Shown: positions 33,093 through 41,826 of the stretch, piece by piece
Numbering within the stretch: position 1 is the stretch's first letter
Layout of the letters: each line of letters starts with the position of its first letter
NCBI GenBank assembly: GCA_016296885.1
Contig: JAEDHT010000007.1
Span: forward strand, 1-62,405
DNA length: 62,405 nt
Direction: 5' to 3'
From: Clostridiaceae bacterium
GTDB lineage: Bacteria; Bacillota; Clostridia; Oscillospirales; Acutalibacteraceae
Notes under the pieces: generated by a model
The model's database searches: none
What the model saw: only the letters and a program-made list of their open reading frames with translations
What the model was told of the DNA's origin: nothing
Position numbers and translations under genes: made by a program

Positions 33093-33245
33093 TTATTTAT
33101 TGTTTTTGCACTGCTCACATTGCTGATTTGCTACACTGCAAGATGTTTTGCTTGCTGATTGGCAAGATGTCTGGCATTCGCCACAACCGCCGTTCTTAGC
33201 AGACTCAGCAAGATTTCTTGAATTTAAAGTTTTAATTCTTTCCAT
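33093..33245 (-). CDS. scfA: SCIFF (six-cysteine) ranthipeptide precursor
   Basis: A 50-aa peptide with N-terminal MERIKTLNSRNLAESA (leader-like) and six Cys in the last 31 residues, spaced GGCGECQTSC then TSCSVANQQCEQC, and ending KNNK. This is the SCIFF pattern (six cysteines in forty-five residues). ATG at 33245 follows AAAGGAG at 8 nt. Located directly upstream of its maturase, with its own promoter at 33284-33311. The mature function of SCIFF peptides is not established; quorum-sensing-like roles have been suggested in Clostridia. Confidence 0.96.
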   Translation of the reverse strand: MERIKTLNSRNLAESAKNGGCGECQTSCQSASKTSCSVANQQCEQCKNNK

Positions 33246-33283
33246 GGACGTATCTCCTTTCCTATTAAGAATTTACAAGTAAA

Positions 33284-33311
33284 ATTATATCAGAAAAATA
33301 ATTTTTGTCAA
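33284..33311 (-). promoter_or_regulatory. promoter of the SCIFF operon
   Basis: On the minus strand: perfect TTGACA (33311-33306), 16-bp spacer, perfect TATAAT (33289-33284), about 38 bp before the scfA ATG. One of the strongest promoters in the window. Confidence 0.8.
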
Positions 33312-33342
33312 TACCGTTTGATAGGGTAGAGGCTACTAATAA

Positions 33343-34782
33343 TTAATATGCTTTACCCCAGTAAACCAAATGCTTGGCTTTTTTGCCACAGCACACGCAG
33401 GTGTCGCTGATGTTATCTTGTGCGAAAGGCATACAACGTGAGCCAACTCCTGTAAGCTCTTTAACCTTATCTTCACATTCTTCTTCGCCACACCACATTG
33501 CCTTTACAAAGCCATCACCGTTTTCTTCAAGAGCTTTTGTAATTTCATCCATAGATTTACATGCATAGGTATGCTTTTCTCTGTTTTCAAGAGCTTTCTG
33601 GTAGATGCCGTCATGCACTTCTTGAAGCTTAAGTGCAACTGCTGATTCAAGCTCATCCAATGATACTACAGTTTTTTCACGGTTATGCCTTGTTACAAGC
33701 ACACATTGATTGTTTTCGATATCCTTAGGGCCAATTTCTATTCTAACAGGCACGCCCTTCATCTCATATTCACTGAATTTCCATCCAGGGCTATTGTCGC
33801 TATCATCCAGCTTAACTCTAACAGTAGCGCTCAGTCTTTCCTTGAGAGAAGTAGCAACATCAAGTACACTTTCTTTGTGCATTGCGATTGGTACAATAAC
33901 TGCCTGTATAGGAGCTATTGCAGGTGGTAGCACAAGTCCGCTGTCGTCACCATGAGTCATAATTATAGCGCCGATAAGTCTTGTTGTAACGCCCCAAGAT
34001 GTCTGGAAAGGATAGGCCTGTTTATTTTCTTTGTTTGTATATGTAATGTCAAAAGCTTTTGCAAAGCCATCGCCAAAATAGTGGCTGGTGCCTGCCTGCA
34101 ATGCCTTGCCATCATGCATAAGTGCCTCTATAGCATAGGTAGCTTCAGCCCCGGCGAACTTATCACTCTCGGTCTTTTTGCCCTTTACAACAGGCATAGC
34201 AAGTTCATTTTCACAAAAATCAGCGTAAACATTAAGCATTCTTTCTGTTTCAACAATAGCCTCTTCAGCAGTGGCGTGTATGGTGTGACCCTCTTGCCAC
34301 AAAAATTCACGTGAGCGCAGGAAAGGTCTTGTGGTTTTCTCCCAACGCACAACGTTAACCCATTGATTATAGAGTTTTGGCAAGTCTCTGTGTGAGTGGA
34401 TTATATTTGCATAATGCTCACAGAACAATGTCTCTGATGTTGGTCTAACGCAAAGTCTGTCTTCCAGTTTTTCGCTTCCGCCATGTGTAACCCATGCCAC
34501 CTCCGGTGCAAATCCCTCTACGTGATCTTTTTCCTTTTGTAGCAGGCTTTCAGGGATAAACATAGGCATACACACATTTTCATGTCCTGTTTCCTTAAAC
34601 TTTCTATCAAGTATTCTCTGAATATTCTCCCAAATCGCATAGCCATAAGGCCTTATAACCATGCATCCTTTTATGCTTGTATATTCTATAAGCTCTGCTT
34701 TTTTTACGATATCAGTATACCATTTAGCAAAGTCTTCATCCATTGAAGTTATGGCTGTTACAAGCTTGTCTTTGTTAGCCAA
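33343..34782 (-). CDS. proS: Prolyl-tRNA synthetase, archaeal/eukaryal type
   Basis: Charges tRNA-Pro. 479 aa class II synthetase of the short type lacking the inserted editing domain. Motif 2 region VNVVRWEKTTRPFLRSREFL and LWQEGHTIHATAEEA, motif 3 region TSWGVTTRLIGAIIMTHGD, and GLVLPPAIAPIQ are clear; a C-terminal zinc-binding domain (CGEEECED, DTCVCCGKKA) ends in a conserved Tyr. Start is a TTG at 34782, 7 nt after AAGGAGAG. No T-box leader fits in the 51 nt to the next gene upstream. Confidence 0.97.
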   Translation of the reverse strand: MANKDKLVTAITSMDEDFAKWYTDIVKKAELIEYTSIKGCMVIRPYGYAIWENIQRILDRKFKETGHENVCMPMFIPESLLQKEKDHVEGFAPEVAWVTHGGSEKLEDRLCVRPTSETLFCEHYANIIHSHRDLPKLYNQWVNVVRWEKTTRPFLRSREFLWQEGHTIHATAEEAIVETERMLNVYADFCENELAMPVVKGKKTESDKFAGAEATYAIEALMHDGKALQAGTSHYFGDGFAKAFDITYTNKENKQAYPFQTSWGVTTRLIGAIIMTHGDDSGLVLPPAIAPIQAVIVPIAMHKESVLDVATSLKERLSATVRVKLDDSDNSPGWKFSEYEMKGVPVRIEIGPKDIENNQCVLVTRHNREKTVVSLDELESAVALKLQEVHDGIYQKALENREKHTYACKSMDEITKALEENGDGFVKAMWCGEEECEDKVKELTGVGSRCMPFAQDNISDTCVCCGKKAKHLVYWGKAY

Positions 34783-34833
34783 GGTAAATCTCTCCTTAAA
34801 AATAATTTATACGCCGCTATTATACGTCTTATC

Positions 34834-35283
34834 TTAAATTGTGTCAATATTTTCATTTACATCCTTTATAAAAGAAATTCGTATATTGCCATTTTTTGTT
34901 CCCGGTTTTAAATAACCTGTCAATTTGTTTTCAAAAAATGTAAATTTCTCAAAATCTCCAAACCCCTCGGGATTTGTGATTATAAGGTTATACACATCAT
35001 CTTCTGTGTCAAAATAATAGCTTCCATTGTATATAGTTGAATTACTGGTGTTATCATTTATAAGTAAAAAATTTTCATCTATCCTTATGGTGTAACTTTT
35101 ATCACAAACCCATAATCCAACCAGATCTTCCATTTTTTGATTTGCCAAGTGTTCCAAATCGTTTGTGTGACCATGCTTTGCTCTATCTTTTACGATTTTT
35201 ACTAATACTGTAACAACCAGAAAAGCAACCAAAATTATCATAACGACAGCGATAGGCAAAGTATAATTATCAAAAACTTTCAT
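34834..35283 (-). CDS. Single-pass membrane protein of unknown function
   Basis: 149 aa: one N-terminal transmembrane helix (about 8-31, LPIAVVMIILVAFLVVTVL) then a basic stretch and a soluble domain of about 110 aa. The soluble part has alternating strands (LVGLWVCDKSYTIRIDENF, YNGSYYFDTEDDVYNLII, LTGYLKPGTKNGNIRISFI) resembling a small beta-barrel, lipocalin-like. No family assigned. ATG at 35283 follows AGGGGTGAT. It lies 51 nt upstream of proS on the same strand and is divergent from deoC. Confidence 0.75.
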   Translation of the reverse strand: MKVFDNYTLPIAVVMIILVAFLVVTVLVKIVKDRAKHGHTNDLEHLANQKMEDLVGLWVCDKSYTIRIDENFLLINDNTSNSTIYNGSYYFDTEDDVYNLIITNPEGFGDFEKFTFFENKLTGYLKPGTKNGNIRISFIKDVNENIDTI

Positions 35284-35619
35284 AACAATATCACCCCTAT
35301 AAAAAAACTAATCTAATTATAAACTACAAGGAGCAAACTTTCAACATTTTTACAAAAATGTACATCTGTGTAAAGTGATATTTTTGGGCGAATTTGTTTT
35401 AAGATACATTGCATAAAAAACAATATGCTTTTTTGTTAATTTTTACAAGGATATTACTTCCTGTTTGATATCTAATGCTCATAAAAATGTTATTTTTGAT
35501 AAAAATATAAAAAAATTTCCTAATTCATTTGACATTTTTATTACTTTCTATTATAATAATACCGTTAAATTCGCATTATGTGATGTAATAGATTAATTAA
35601 AGATAGGATGTGTTCTTAC
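35284..35619. other. intergenic region upstream of deoC
   Basis: AT-rich divergent gap with no credible gene. It holds the deoC promoter (35529-35557) and a short ACATTTTT/AAAAATGT repeat near 35344-35363. No clear DeoR/CytR-type operator was recognised. Confidence 0.6.
35529..35557 (+). promoter_or_regulatory. strong promoter of the deo/nucleoside operon
   Basis: Perfect TTGACA (35529-35534), 17-bp spacer, perfect TATAAT (35552-35557), about 62 bp before the deoC ATG. Confidence 0.8.
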
Positions 35620-36285
35620 ATGGAATTAAAAGACATTTTATGCAAAGTTGACCATACTTTGCTCACCCAGACTGCTACATGGGATGATATTAAAGCTATC
35701 TGTGATGATGGCGTTAAATATGGTACAGCATCAGTTTGCATCCCTGCATCTTATGTAAAGCAGGCAAGTGATTATCTTGGAGATAAGCTTGCTGTTTGCA
35801 CAGTAATTGGCTTCCCTAATGGCTACAGCACTACTGCTGTTAAATGTATGGAAGCAGAAGATGCTATCAAAAACGGTGCAAAAGAGATAGACATGGTTAT
35901 CAATATCGGTTGGCTTAAGGATAAGAGATATGACGATCTTCTCAATGAAATATCTTCTATTAAAAAGTCATGCGGTGATAAGATTCTAAAGGTTATCATC
36001 GAGACCTGCTTGCTAACAGATGAGGAAAAAATTAAGATGTGTGAGATCGTTAGCAAATCCGGTGCAGATTTTATCAAAACTTCAACGGGTTTTTCAACAT
36101 CAGGTGCTACAAAAGAAGACGTTGCACTCTTTGCTAAGCACGTTGAACCACACGTTGCAATAAAGGCAGCAGGTGGCATTGCATCATTACAAGATGCAGA
36201 AGATTTTATAAATCTTGGTGCTACAAGACTTGGAACAAGTCGAATTGTAAAAATTGTTAAAAATGAAGAGGCTACAGGATATTAA
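35620..36285 (+). CDS. deoC: Deoxyribose-phosphate aldolase
   Basis: Cleaves 2-deoxyribose-5-P to glyceraldehyde-3-P and acetaldehyde. VDHTLLTQTATWDDI at the N-terminus, AVCTVIGFPNGYSTT, KVIIETCLLTDEE, and the Schiff-base Lys in FIKTSTGF; AAGGI near the end binds phosphate. 221 aa. The ATG at 35620 is 11 nt after AGGA; an in-frame ATG four codons earlier is inside the ribosome-site region. First gene of the nucleoside salvage block; deoD follows after 55 nt. Confidence 0.97.
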   Translation: MELKDILCKVDHTLLTQTATWDDIKAICDDGVKYGTASVCIPASYVKQASDYLGDKLAVCTVIGFPNGYSTTAVKCMEAEDAIKNGAKEIDMVINIGWLKDKRYDDLLNEISSIKKSCGDKILKVIIETCLLTDEEKIKMCEIVSKSGADFIKTSTGFSTSGATKEDVALFAKHVEPHVAIKAAGGIASLQDAEDFINLGATRLGTSRIVKIVKNEEATGY

Positions 36286-36340
36286 TCGCCTCATATTAAA
36301 TTATAAATCATAAAAAACATTAAATAAGGAGTGACTGACA

Positions 36341-37066
36341 ATGGCAGTACCAACACCACATATTTCAGCAAAATTAGGAGATTTCGCTAAGACCGTGCTT
36401 ATGCCCGGCGATCCTCTCAGAGCAAAATTTATAGCAGAAACATTTCTTGAGAATCCTGTTCTTGTAAACAATGTAAGAGGAGTTCAGGGATATACAGGCA
36501 CATATAAGGGCGTAAGAGTTTCAGTTATGGCAAGCGGTATGGGTCAACCATCTATCGGTATCTATAGCTACGAGCTTTTCAATTTCTATGATGTAGACAA
36601 TATCATTAGAGTAGGTTCAGCAGGTGCAGTTAGTGAAGATCTTGACCTCTTTGATGTAGTAGCAGGTATGGGTGCTTGCACAAATGGCAACTTTGCAGTG
36701 CAGTATGACATCCAAGGCACACTTGCTCCTATAGCAAGCTATAAGTTGCTTAGAACAGCAGATGATTGTGCAAGAGAGCTTGGTGTAGAGATGAAGGTTG
36801 GTAATATCTTCTCATCTGACACATTCTATGGCGAATCAGCTGACTTAAATATAAAGCTTAAGAATATGGGAGTTCTTGCTCTTGAGATGGAAGCAGCAGC
36901 TCTATATCTCACAGCTGCTCAGGCTGGCAAGAATGCTTTGGCAATCTGCACAATTTCCGATGTTCCTATGAAGGGAAAAGAGACCACGAGCGAGGAGCGT
37001 CAGAATGCTTTCACAAAGATGATGGAAATCGCTTTGGAAACAGCAGTTAAGCTTGATAAAGAGTAA
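36341..37066 (+). CDS. deoD: Purine nucleoside phosphorylase, DeoD type
   Basis: Phosphorolysis of purine (deoxy)nucleosides to base and (deoxy)ribose-1-P. MPGDPLRAKFIAE, ASGMGQPSIGIYSYEL, RVGSAGAVSEDL, LEMEAAALY and the catalytic Asp in TISDVPMKGK identify the hexameric DeoD family. 241 aa. ATG follows AAGGAGTGA. Between deoC and deoB (25-nt gap). Confidence 0.97.
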   Translation: MAVPTPHISAKLGDFAKTVLMPGDPLRAKFIAETFLENPVLVNNVRGVQGYTGTYKGVRVSVMASGMGQPSIGIYSYELFNFYDVDNIIRVGSAGAVSEDLDLFDVVAGMGACTNGNFAVQYDIQGTLAPIASYKLLRTADDCARELGVEMKVGNIFSSDTFYGESADLNIKLKNMGVLALEMEAAALYLTAAQAGKNALAICTISDVPMKGKETTSEERQNAFTKMMEIALETAVKLDKE

Positions 37067-37091
37067 TTTTTAAAGGAAGGTAAAATATACA

Positions 37092-38264
37092 ATGAGCTTT
37101 AAAAGAGCGTTTCTAATAGTATTAGACAGCTGTGGCTGTGGCGAGTTGCCCGATGCTGCCGATTATGGCGACAAAGGAGCTAACACCTTAAAATCTATTT
37201 CAACATCGAGCAAATTTGATATTCATACATTAAAAAAGCTTGGTATGTTTAATATTGACGGAGTGGACTATCTCGAAGGAGATGATAACCACACAGCTAC
37301 TGTATGCCGTTTTATGGAGGCTTCTAAGGGTAAGGATACCACAATAGGCCACTGGGAAATAAGCGGTATCATTTCTCCTAAGCCACTTCCAACATATCCT
37401 CATGGCTTTCCTCAGGATATTCTCGATAAATTCAGTGAGGCTACAGGCAGGGGCGTGCTTTGCAATAAGCCATATTCCGGCACAGAGGTAATAAAGGACT
37501 ATGGTGAACAGCATATGAAAACAGGCGATTTGATCGTATACACAAGTGCTGATAGTGTTTTCCAGATTGCTGCACACGAAGATATAGTGCCAATAGAGCA
37601 ACTTTATGAATATTGCAGAATTGCAAGAAATATTCTTGTAGGGGAGCATGGTGTTGGCAGAGTCATTGCAAGACCATTTATAGGTGAGCCCGGCAATTTC
37701 TCACGCACATCAAACAGACATGACTTTTCTATCGAGCCACCACACAACACAATTCTTGATGATATGAAGAGTGCGGGTCTTGACGTAATTGCAATCGGCA
37801 AGATTTTTGATATATTTGCAGGCAAGGGTATCACAGAGAAGACTTATACCACATGTAATGCAGATGGTATGGTTAAAACTCTTGAATATGTTGATAAGGA
37901 TTTCACAGGACTTTGCTTTACAAATCTTGTTGACTTTGATATGCAATATGGTCATAGAAACAATGTTGATGGTTACGCAAATGCTCTTACAGAGTTTGAC
38001 CGCTGGTTGCCAAGCTTTATGGAGCGTATGCGTGATGACGATGTGCTTATGATCACAGCAGACCATGGCTGTGACCCTGGTTACACCTGTAGCACAGACC
38101 ACTCAAGAGAGCATATTCCCTTTATAATGTATGGAAAGAATATTAAGGCTGTAAATCTCGGCACAAGAAAAACTTATTCTGATATAGGTAAGACCATAGC
38201 TGATATGTTTAATGTAAAAACAGAGATTTCAGGCGAAAGCTTCCTTGACGAAGTAGTGAAATAA
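37092..38264 (+). CDS. deoB: Phosphopentomutase
   Basis: Converts (deoxy)ribose-1-P to the 5-phosphate, linking the phosphorylases to DeoC. Alkaline-phosphatase superfamily metalloenzyme: N-terminal VLDSCGCGELPDA and the phosphorylated Thr in GDKGANTLKSI, IGHWEISG, and C-terminal ADHGCDPGYTCSTDHSREHI binding Mn2+. 390 aa, standard. AAGGAAGG lies upstream of the ATG. A hairpin follows before cdd. Confidence 0.97.
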   Translation: MSFKRAFLIVLDSCGCGELPDAADYGDKGANTLKSISTSSKFDIHTLKKLGMFNIDGVDYLEGDDNHTATVCRFMEASKGKDTTIGHWEISGIISPKPLPTYPHGFPQDILDKFSEATGRGVLCNKPYSGTEVIKDYGEQHMKTGDLIVYTSADSVFQIAAHEDIVPIEQLYEYCRIARNILVGEHGVGRVIARPFIGEPGNFSRTSNRHDFSIEPPHNTILDDMKSAGLDVIAIGKIFDIFAGKGITEKTYTTCNADGMVKTLEYVDKDFTGLCFTNLVDFDMQYGHRNNVDGYANALTEFDRWLPSFMERMRDDDVLMITADHGCDPGYTCSTDHSREHIPFIMYGKNIKAVNLGTRKTYSDIGKTIADMFNVKTEISGESFLDEVVK

Positions 38265-38284
38265 TTATAAAAAAATGAATGTTT

Positions 38285-38308
38285 AGGCTGTCGCATTAGT
38301 GACAGCCT
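38285..38308 (+). terminator. intercistronic hairpin between deoB and cdd
   Basis: AGGCTGTC (38285-38292) / GACAGCCT (38301-38308), 8-nt loop, no good T-run. More likely a processing or stabilising hairpin, or weak attenuator, than a full terminator. Confidence 0.45.
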
Positions 38309-38343
38309 GCATTTAACTAATAAAACGAGGGGAGATAATCAAA

Positions 38344-38754
38344 ATGACACAATTAGAATTAATTGCTCTGGCAAAAGAAGCTGCTAAGCACGCATATACT
38401 CCATATTCACACTTCACAGTTGGTGCAGCATTGCTTACAAAAGAGGGCAAGGTTTATCTTGGATGTAATATTGAAAATGCTTCTTACTCTCCAACAAACT
38501 GTGCAGAAAGAACAGCTTTCTTTAAGGCAGTTTTTGAGGGAGAGCGCAACTTCGAGGCTATAGCGATAGTAGGTGGACTCAATGGCGATTTTAAGAACTA
38601 TTCTCCGCCATGTGGTGTATGCAGACAGGTTATAAGAGAATTTTGTGATGATGATTTCAGAATTATTCTCGGTAAGAACGATGATGAGTTCATCGACGAG
38701 CCACTAAAGGCATTTTTACCATATGGATTTGCTCCGTCAAATCTTGAAAAATAA
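38344..38754 (+). CDS. cdd: Cytidine deaminase
   Basis: Deaminates cytidine and deoxycytidine to uridine forms. YSHFTVGAALLTKEG, the zinc/catalytic motif NCAERTAFF with the Cys and Glu, and PPCGVCRQVIREF supplying the other two Cys ligands. 136 aa homotetramer-type. ATG follows GAGGGGAGAT. Supplies uridine for the pyrimidine phosphorylase at the end of the block. Confidence 0.97.
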   Translation: MTQLELIALAKEAAKHAYTPYSHFTVGAALLTKEGKVYLGCNIENASYSPTNCAERTAFFKAVFEGERNFEAIAIVGGLNGDFKNYSPPCGVCRQVIREFCDDDFRIILGKNDDEFIDEPLKAFLPYGFAPSNLEK

Positions 38755-38845
38755 AAATTAATTAGCAAAATGAACAAATACGGTTGCTTGAATTTGACTA
38801 AAACATACATTTTTTTCATCAAAACTATATTTTTTATAAAAAAGC

Positions 38846-38874
38846 TTGATTAAGCAATGTGTTTGTGATACAAT
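38846..38874 (+). promoter_or_regulatory. internal promoter before the BMP lipoprotein gene
   Basis: TTGATT (38846-38851), 17-bp spacer, TACAAT (38869-38874), about 60 bp before the ATG at 38935. Would give extra transcripts for the binding protein. Confidence 0.55.
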
Positions 38875-38934
38875 TTAGCCGTAGTCGAGAAATCGAACTA
38901 TAAAATTATTTTTTTCTCAGGAGGAAGAAAAACA

Positions 38935-40116
38935 ATGAAAAAGATCTTAGCAATTATGCTGTCTTTAGGTCTCGTATTTGGTTGCGCAGCTTGCGGTGAG
39001 AAAACCGACAACGAAAGCAAGACAGACACAACAAGTACAGCAAGCACATCTAATGCAGGCGACACAGAAACATCAGCTGATTTTAAAGTAGCTCTTGTTA
39101 CTGATGTTGGATCATTGGATGACGAGTCATTCAACCAGGCTACATGGGAAGGTGTTAAAACTTTCTGCGACGCAAACGGAGTAGATTATACATACTTCCA
39201 GCCACAGGAAGACAGCACAGAAGAGAGAGAAACAAAGATTGCAGAAGCAGTTGCAGCAGGTTACAACGTAATCGTTATGCCTGGTTACCTCTTTGGTGAA
39301 GCACTTTCTACTGCACAGTACGATTATCCGGATGTTAAGTTCATCGCTGTTGACGTTTCCGAAGCTGACGTTACAGATGGTGTTCTCGAGAGCAACGCAC
39401 ACTGCATCGTGTTCAGCGAAGAGCAGGCAGGTTATCTCGCAGGTTATGCAGCAGTTAAAGACGGCTTTACAAAGCTCGGCTTCCTCGGCGGCATGGCAGT
39501 TCCAGCAGTTATCAGATATGGCTATGGCTTTGTTCAGGGCGCAGACGCAGCAGCTGAAGAGCTCGGCACAGACATAGGCATTAAGTACACATACGGCGGC
39601 CAGTTCTTCGGTGATGCTACAATCACAGCTAAGATGGAAGGCTGGTACTCTGAGGGTACAGAAGCTGTATTCGCATGCGGCGGCGGTATCTACACATCTG
39701 CTCTTGAGGCAGCTGTAAACCACAATGCACACGTTATCGGTGTTGACGTTGATCAAAGCTCTTTGGGCGCAGATTACATCAACGGTGACAATGATAAGAC
39801 AAAGCTTGGTTACAACCCATTCTTAACATCAGCTTACAAGGGTCTTGCAAACTCTGTTTCTACAACACTTGGTCTTGTTAAAGATGGTCAGTGGGATACA
39901 GTTGGTGGCAAGTTCTCCACACTCGGTCTCACAGAGGGTGACTATGTTGGTCTCCCAACAAAAGAGAGTGCTTGGAACTTCAGAACATTCACAGTTGAAG
40001 AGTATGAAGCAAAGAAAGCTGAAATCATGAACGGTACAGTTACAGTTTCTGACGAGGCTTCTGAGGATGTTCATCCTACAGTTGGTTCACACACAACTGT
40101 TGATTACATTGGCTAA
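38935..40116 (+). CDS. BMP-family nucleoside-binding lipoprotein
   Basis: Substrate-binding protein of the nucleoside ABC importer encoded next. Signal peptide with lipidated Cys near 17-20 (LVFGCAACGEK), a Ser/Thr-rich tether (DTTSTASTSNAGD), then the two-lobed BMP domain: VALVTDVGSLDDESFNQATW, VIVMPGYLFGEAL, LGFLGGMAVPAVIRYGYGF and HVIGVDVDQSS. 393 aa. AGGAGG precedes the ATG. Gene order with the ATPase and two permeases matches Bacillus NupN-NupO-NupP-NupQ. Codon use is markedly biased to GC-ending codons, as for a highly expressed protein. Confidence 0.93.
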   Translation: MKKILAIMLSLGLVFGCAACGEKTDNESKTDTTSTASTSNAGDTETSADFKVALVTDVGSLDDESFNQATWEGVKTFCDANGVDYTYFQPQEDSTEERETKIAEAVAAGYNVIVMPGYLFGEALSTAQYDYPDVKFIAVDVSEADVTDGVLESNAHCIVFSEEQAGYLAGYAAVKDGFTKLGFLGGMAVPAVIRYGYGFVQGADAAAEELGTDIGIKYTYGGQFFGDATITAKMEGWYSEGTEAVFACGGGIYTSALEAAVNHNAHVIGVDVDQSSLGADYINGDNDKTKLGYNPFLTSAYKGLANSVSTTLGLVKDGQWDTVGGKFSTLGLTEGDYVGLPTKESAWNFRTFTVEEYEAKKAEIMNGTVTVSDEASEDVHPTVGSHTTVDYIG

Positions 40117-40161
40117 TTTTTAAATATTAGATACTAATGTAAATCTAAAGCTAACATATCT

Positions 40162-40203
40162 ATAAAGAGAAAAGAGGATTTTTTCTCTTTTCTCTTTATT
40201 TAG
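40162..40203 (+). terminator. strong hairpin between bmp and the ABC ATPase gene
   Basis: Perfect 15-bp stem (40162-40176 / 40185-40199) of AAAGAG-type sequence around an 8-nt T-rich loop, followed by TTAG. Probably a partial terminator allowing excess binding protein over the membrane complex. Confidence 0.65.
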
Positions 40204-40278
40204 TTTTGCTTCCAATTAAGATAAATAATTTTTTTGTTCGCTCTCAGTTCAAATTAAATGCAAAGGAAATGTGATATT

Positions 40279-41820
40279 ATGAATAATGATTACATTATAG
40301 AAATGTTAAACATTACTAAAGAATTTCCCGGCATTAAAGCAAATGATAATGTAACATTACAGCTTAAAAAAGGTGAAATTCATGCCTTGCTTGGTGAAAA
40401 CGGTGCAGGCAAATCTACACTTATGAGTATTCTTTTCGGTCTATATCAGCCTACATCCGGTATGATCAAAAAGAATGGTGTAGAAGTTAAAATTAACAAT
40501 CCTAACGATGCTAATGCGTTGAATATAGGAATGGTGCATCAGCACTTCAAGCTCGTTGAGTGCTTTACTGTTCTTGAAAACATCATTTTAGGCGTTGAGC
40601 CTACAAGTGGTCCTTTCTTGAGCACAAAGGATGCACGTAAAAAAGTTCTCGACTTAAGTGAAAAATATGGTCTCAGCGTTAATCCTGACGCTTTGATTTC
40701 AGATATAACTGTTGGTATGCAACAAAGAACAGAAATTCTCAAGATGCTCTACAGAGACAATGAAATTCTTATTTTTGACGAACCAACAGCAGTTCTTACA
40801 CCACAAGAAATTGATGAATTGATGAAGATTATGAAAAACCTTGCAAAAGAAGGTAAATCAATTCTATTTATTACCCACAAACTTAACGAAATTATGGAAG
40901 TTTCCGACAGATGTTCCATTCTTAGAAAAGGTAAGTATATGGGTACTGTTGATATTGCAAACACTACTAAAGAAGAGCTTTCCAGACTTATGGTTGGTCG
41001 TGATGTTAAGTTTGCAGTTGATAAAGATGAGCCAAATCCAAAGGAAACAGTTCTTAAGGTTTCAGGTATGACTGTACCAAGTAAGGTTCATAAAAATAAT
41101 GCTGTCAAGGATGTTTCCTTTAATGTTCGTGCTGGCGAAATCGTATGTATTGCCGGTATTGATGGAAATGGTCAGACAGAATTTGTTCATGCTTTAACAG
41201 GTCTTGAAAAAATGTCTGCAGGTAAGATTGAGTTTAAGGGTCAGGATATCACAAAGTCCTCGATCAGAGATCGTTCTAAGAACGGTATGAGCCATATCCC
41301 TGAAGACAGACATAAGCATGGTCTTGTACTTGATTATACTTTGGAGCAAAACATGGTTCTTCAGCGTTACTGGCAGCCGGAGTTCCAGAGTGCAGGTTTC
41401 ATAAAAAGAGGTCCTGTTCGTGAGTATTCCGAGAAACTAATCGAGCAATACGATGTTAGAAGTGGTCAAGGACCTTTGACAGTAGTAAGAAGTATGTCTG
41501 GTGGTAACCAGCAAAAGGCTATTATTGCCAGAGAAATAGATAAGGATCCGGATTTGCTTGTTGCTGTTCAGCCTACAAGAGGTCTTGATGTAGGTGCTAT
41601 TGAGTACATACACAAACAGCTTGTTGCACAGCGTGATAAAGGAAAGGCTGTATTGCTTGTTTCACTCGAGCTTGATGAGGTTATGAACGTAAGTGATAGA
41701 ATCCTCGTTATGTATGAGGGTGAGCTTGTTGGTCAGCTTGATCCTAAGAAGATAACAGTTCAAGAGCTTGGCCTTTATATGGCTGGCGCAAAACGTGACA
41801 AAGTTCCGGCGGAGGTGTAA
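40279..41820 (+). CDS. nupO: Nucleoside ABC transporter ATPase (two ATPase domains)
   Basis: Double-length ABC ATPase that energises nucleoside import. Domain 1: Walker A GENGAGKSTL, Walker B ILIFDEPTAVL, H-loop ITHKL. Domain 2 has a degenerate Walker A (GIDGNGQTEF), signature MSGGNQQK and VAVQPTRGLDVGA, as usual in the BMP/ribose group. About 513 aa. ATG at 40279, 11 nt after AAGGA; a frame start seven codons upstream overlaps that site. Permease nupP begins 7 nt downstream. Confidence 0.95.
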   Translation: MNNDYIIEMLNITKEFPGIKANDNVTLQLKKGEIHALLGENGAGKSTLMSILFGLYQPTSGMIKKNGVEVKINNPNDANALNIGMVHQHFKLVECFTVLENIILGVEPTSGPFLSTKDARKKVLDLSEKYGLSVNPDALISDITVGMQQRTEILKMLYRDNEILIFDEPTAVLTPQEIDELMKIMKNLAKEGKSILFITHKLNEIMEVSDRCSILRKGKYMGTVDIANTTKEELSRLMVGRDVKFAVDKDEPNPKETVLKVSGMTVPSKVHKNNAVKDVSFNVRAGEIVCIAGIDGNGQTEFVHALTGLEKMSAGKIEFKGQDITKSSIRDRSKNGMSHIPEDRHKHGLVLDYTLEQNMVLQRYWQPEFQSAGFIKRGPVREYSEKLIEQYDVRSGQGPLTVVRSMSGGNQQKAIIAREIDKDPDLLVAVQPTRGLDVGAIEYIHKQLVAQRDKGKAVLLVSLELDEVMNVSDRILVMYEGELVGQLDPKKITVQELGLYMAGAKRDKVPAEV

Positions 41821-41826
41821 AATATT

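Noticed and set aside
34783..34833. T-box leader for proS
   Set aside because: The 51-nt gap has no room for a T-box and no terminator/antiterminator sequence.
35558..35619. Purine riboswitch before deoC/deoD
   Set aside because: The short leader lacks the three-way junction sequences typical of purine riboswitches.
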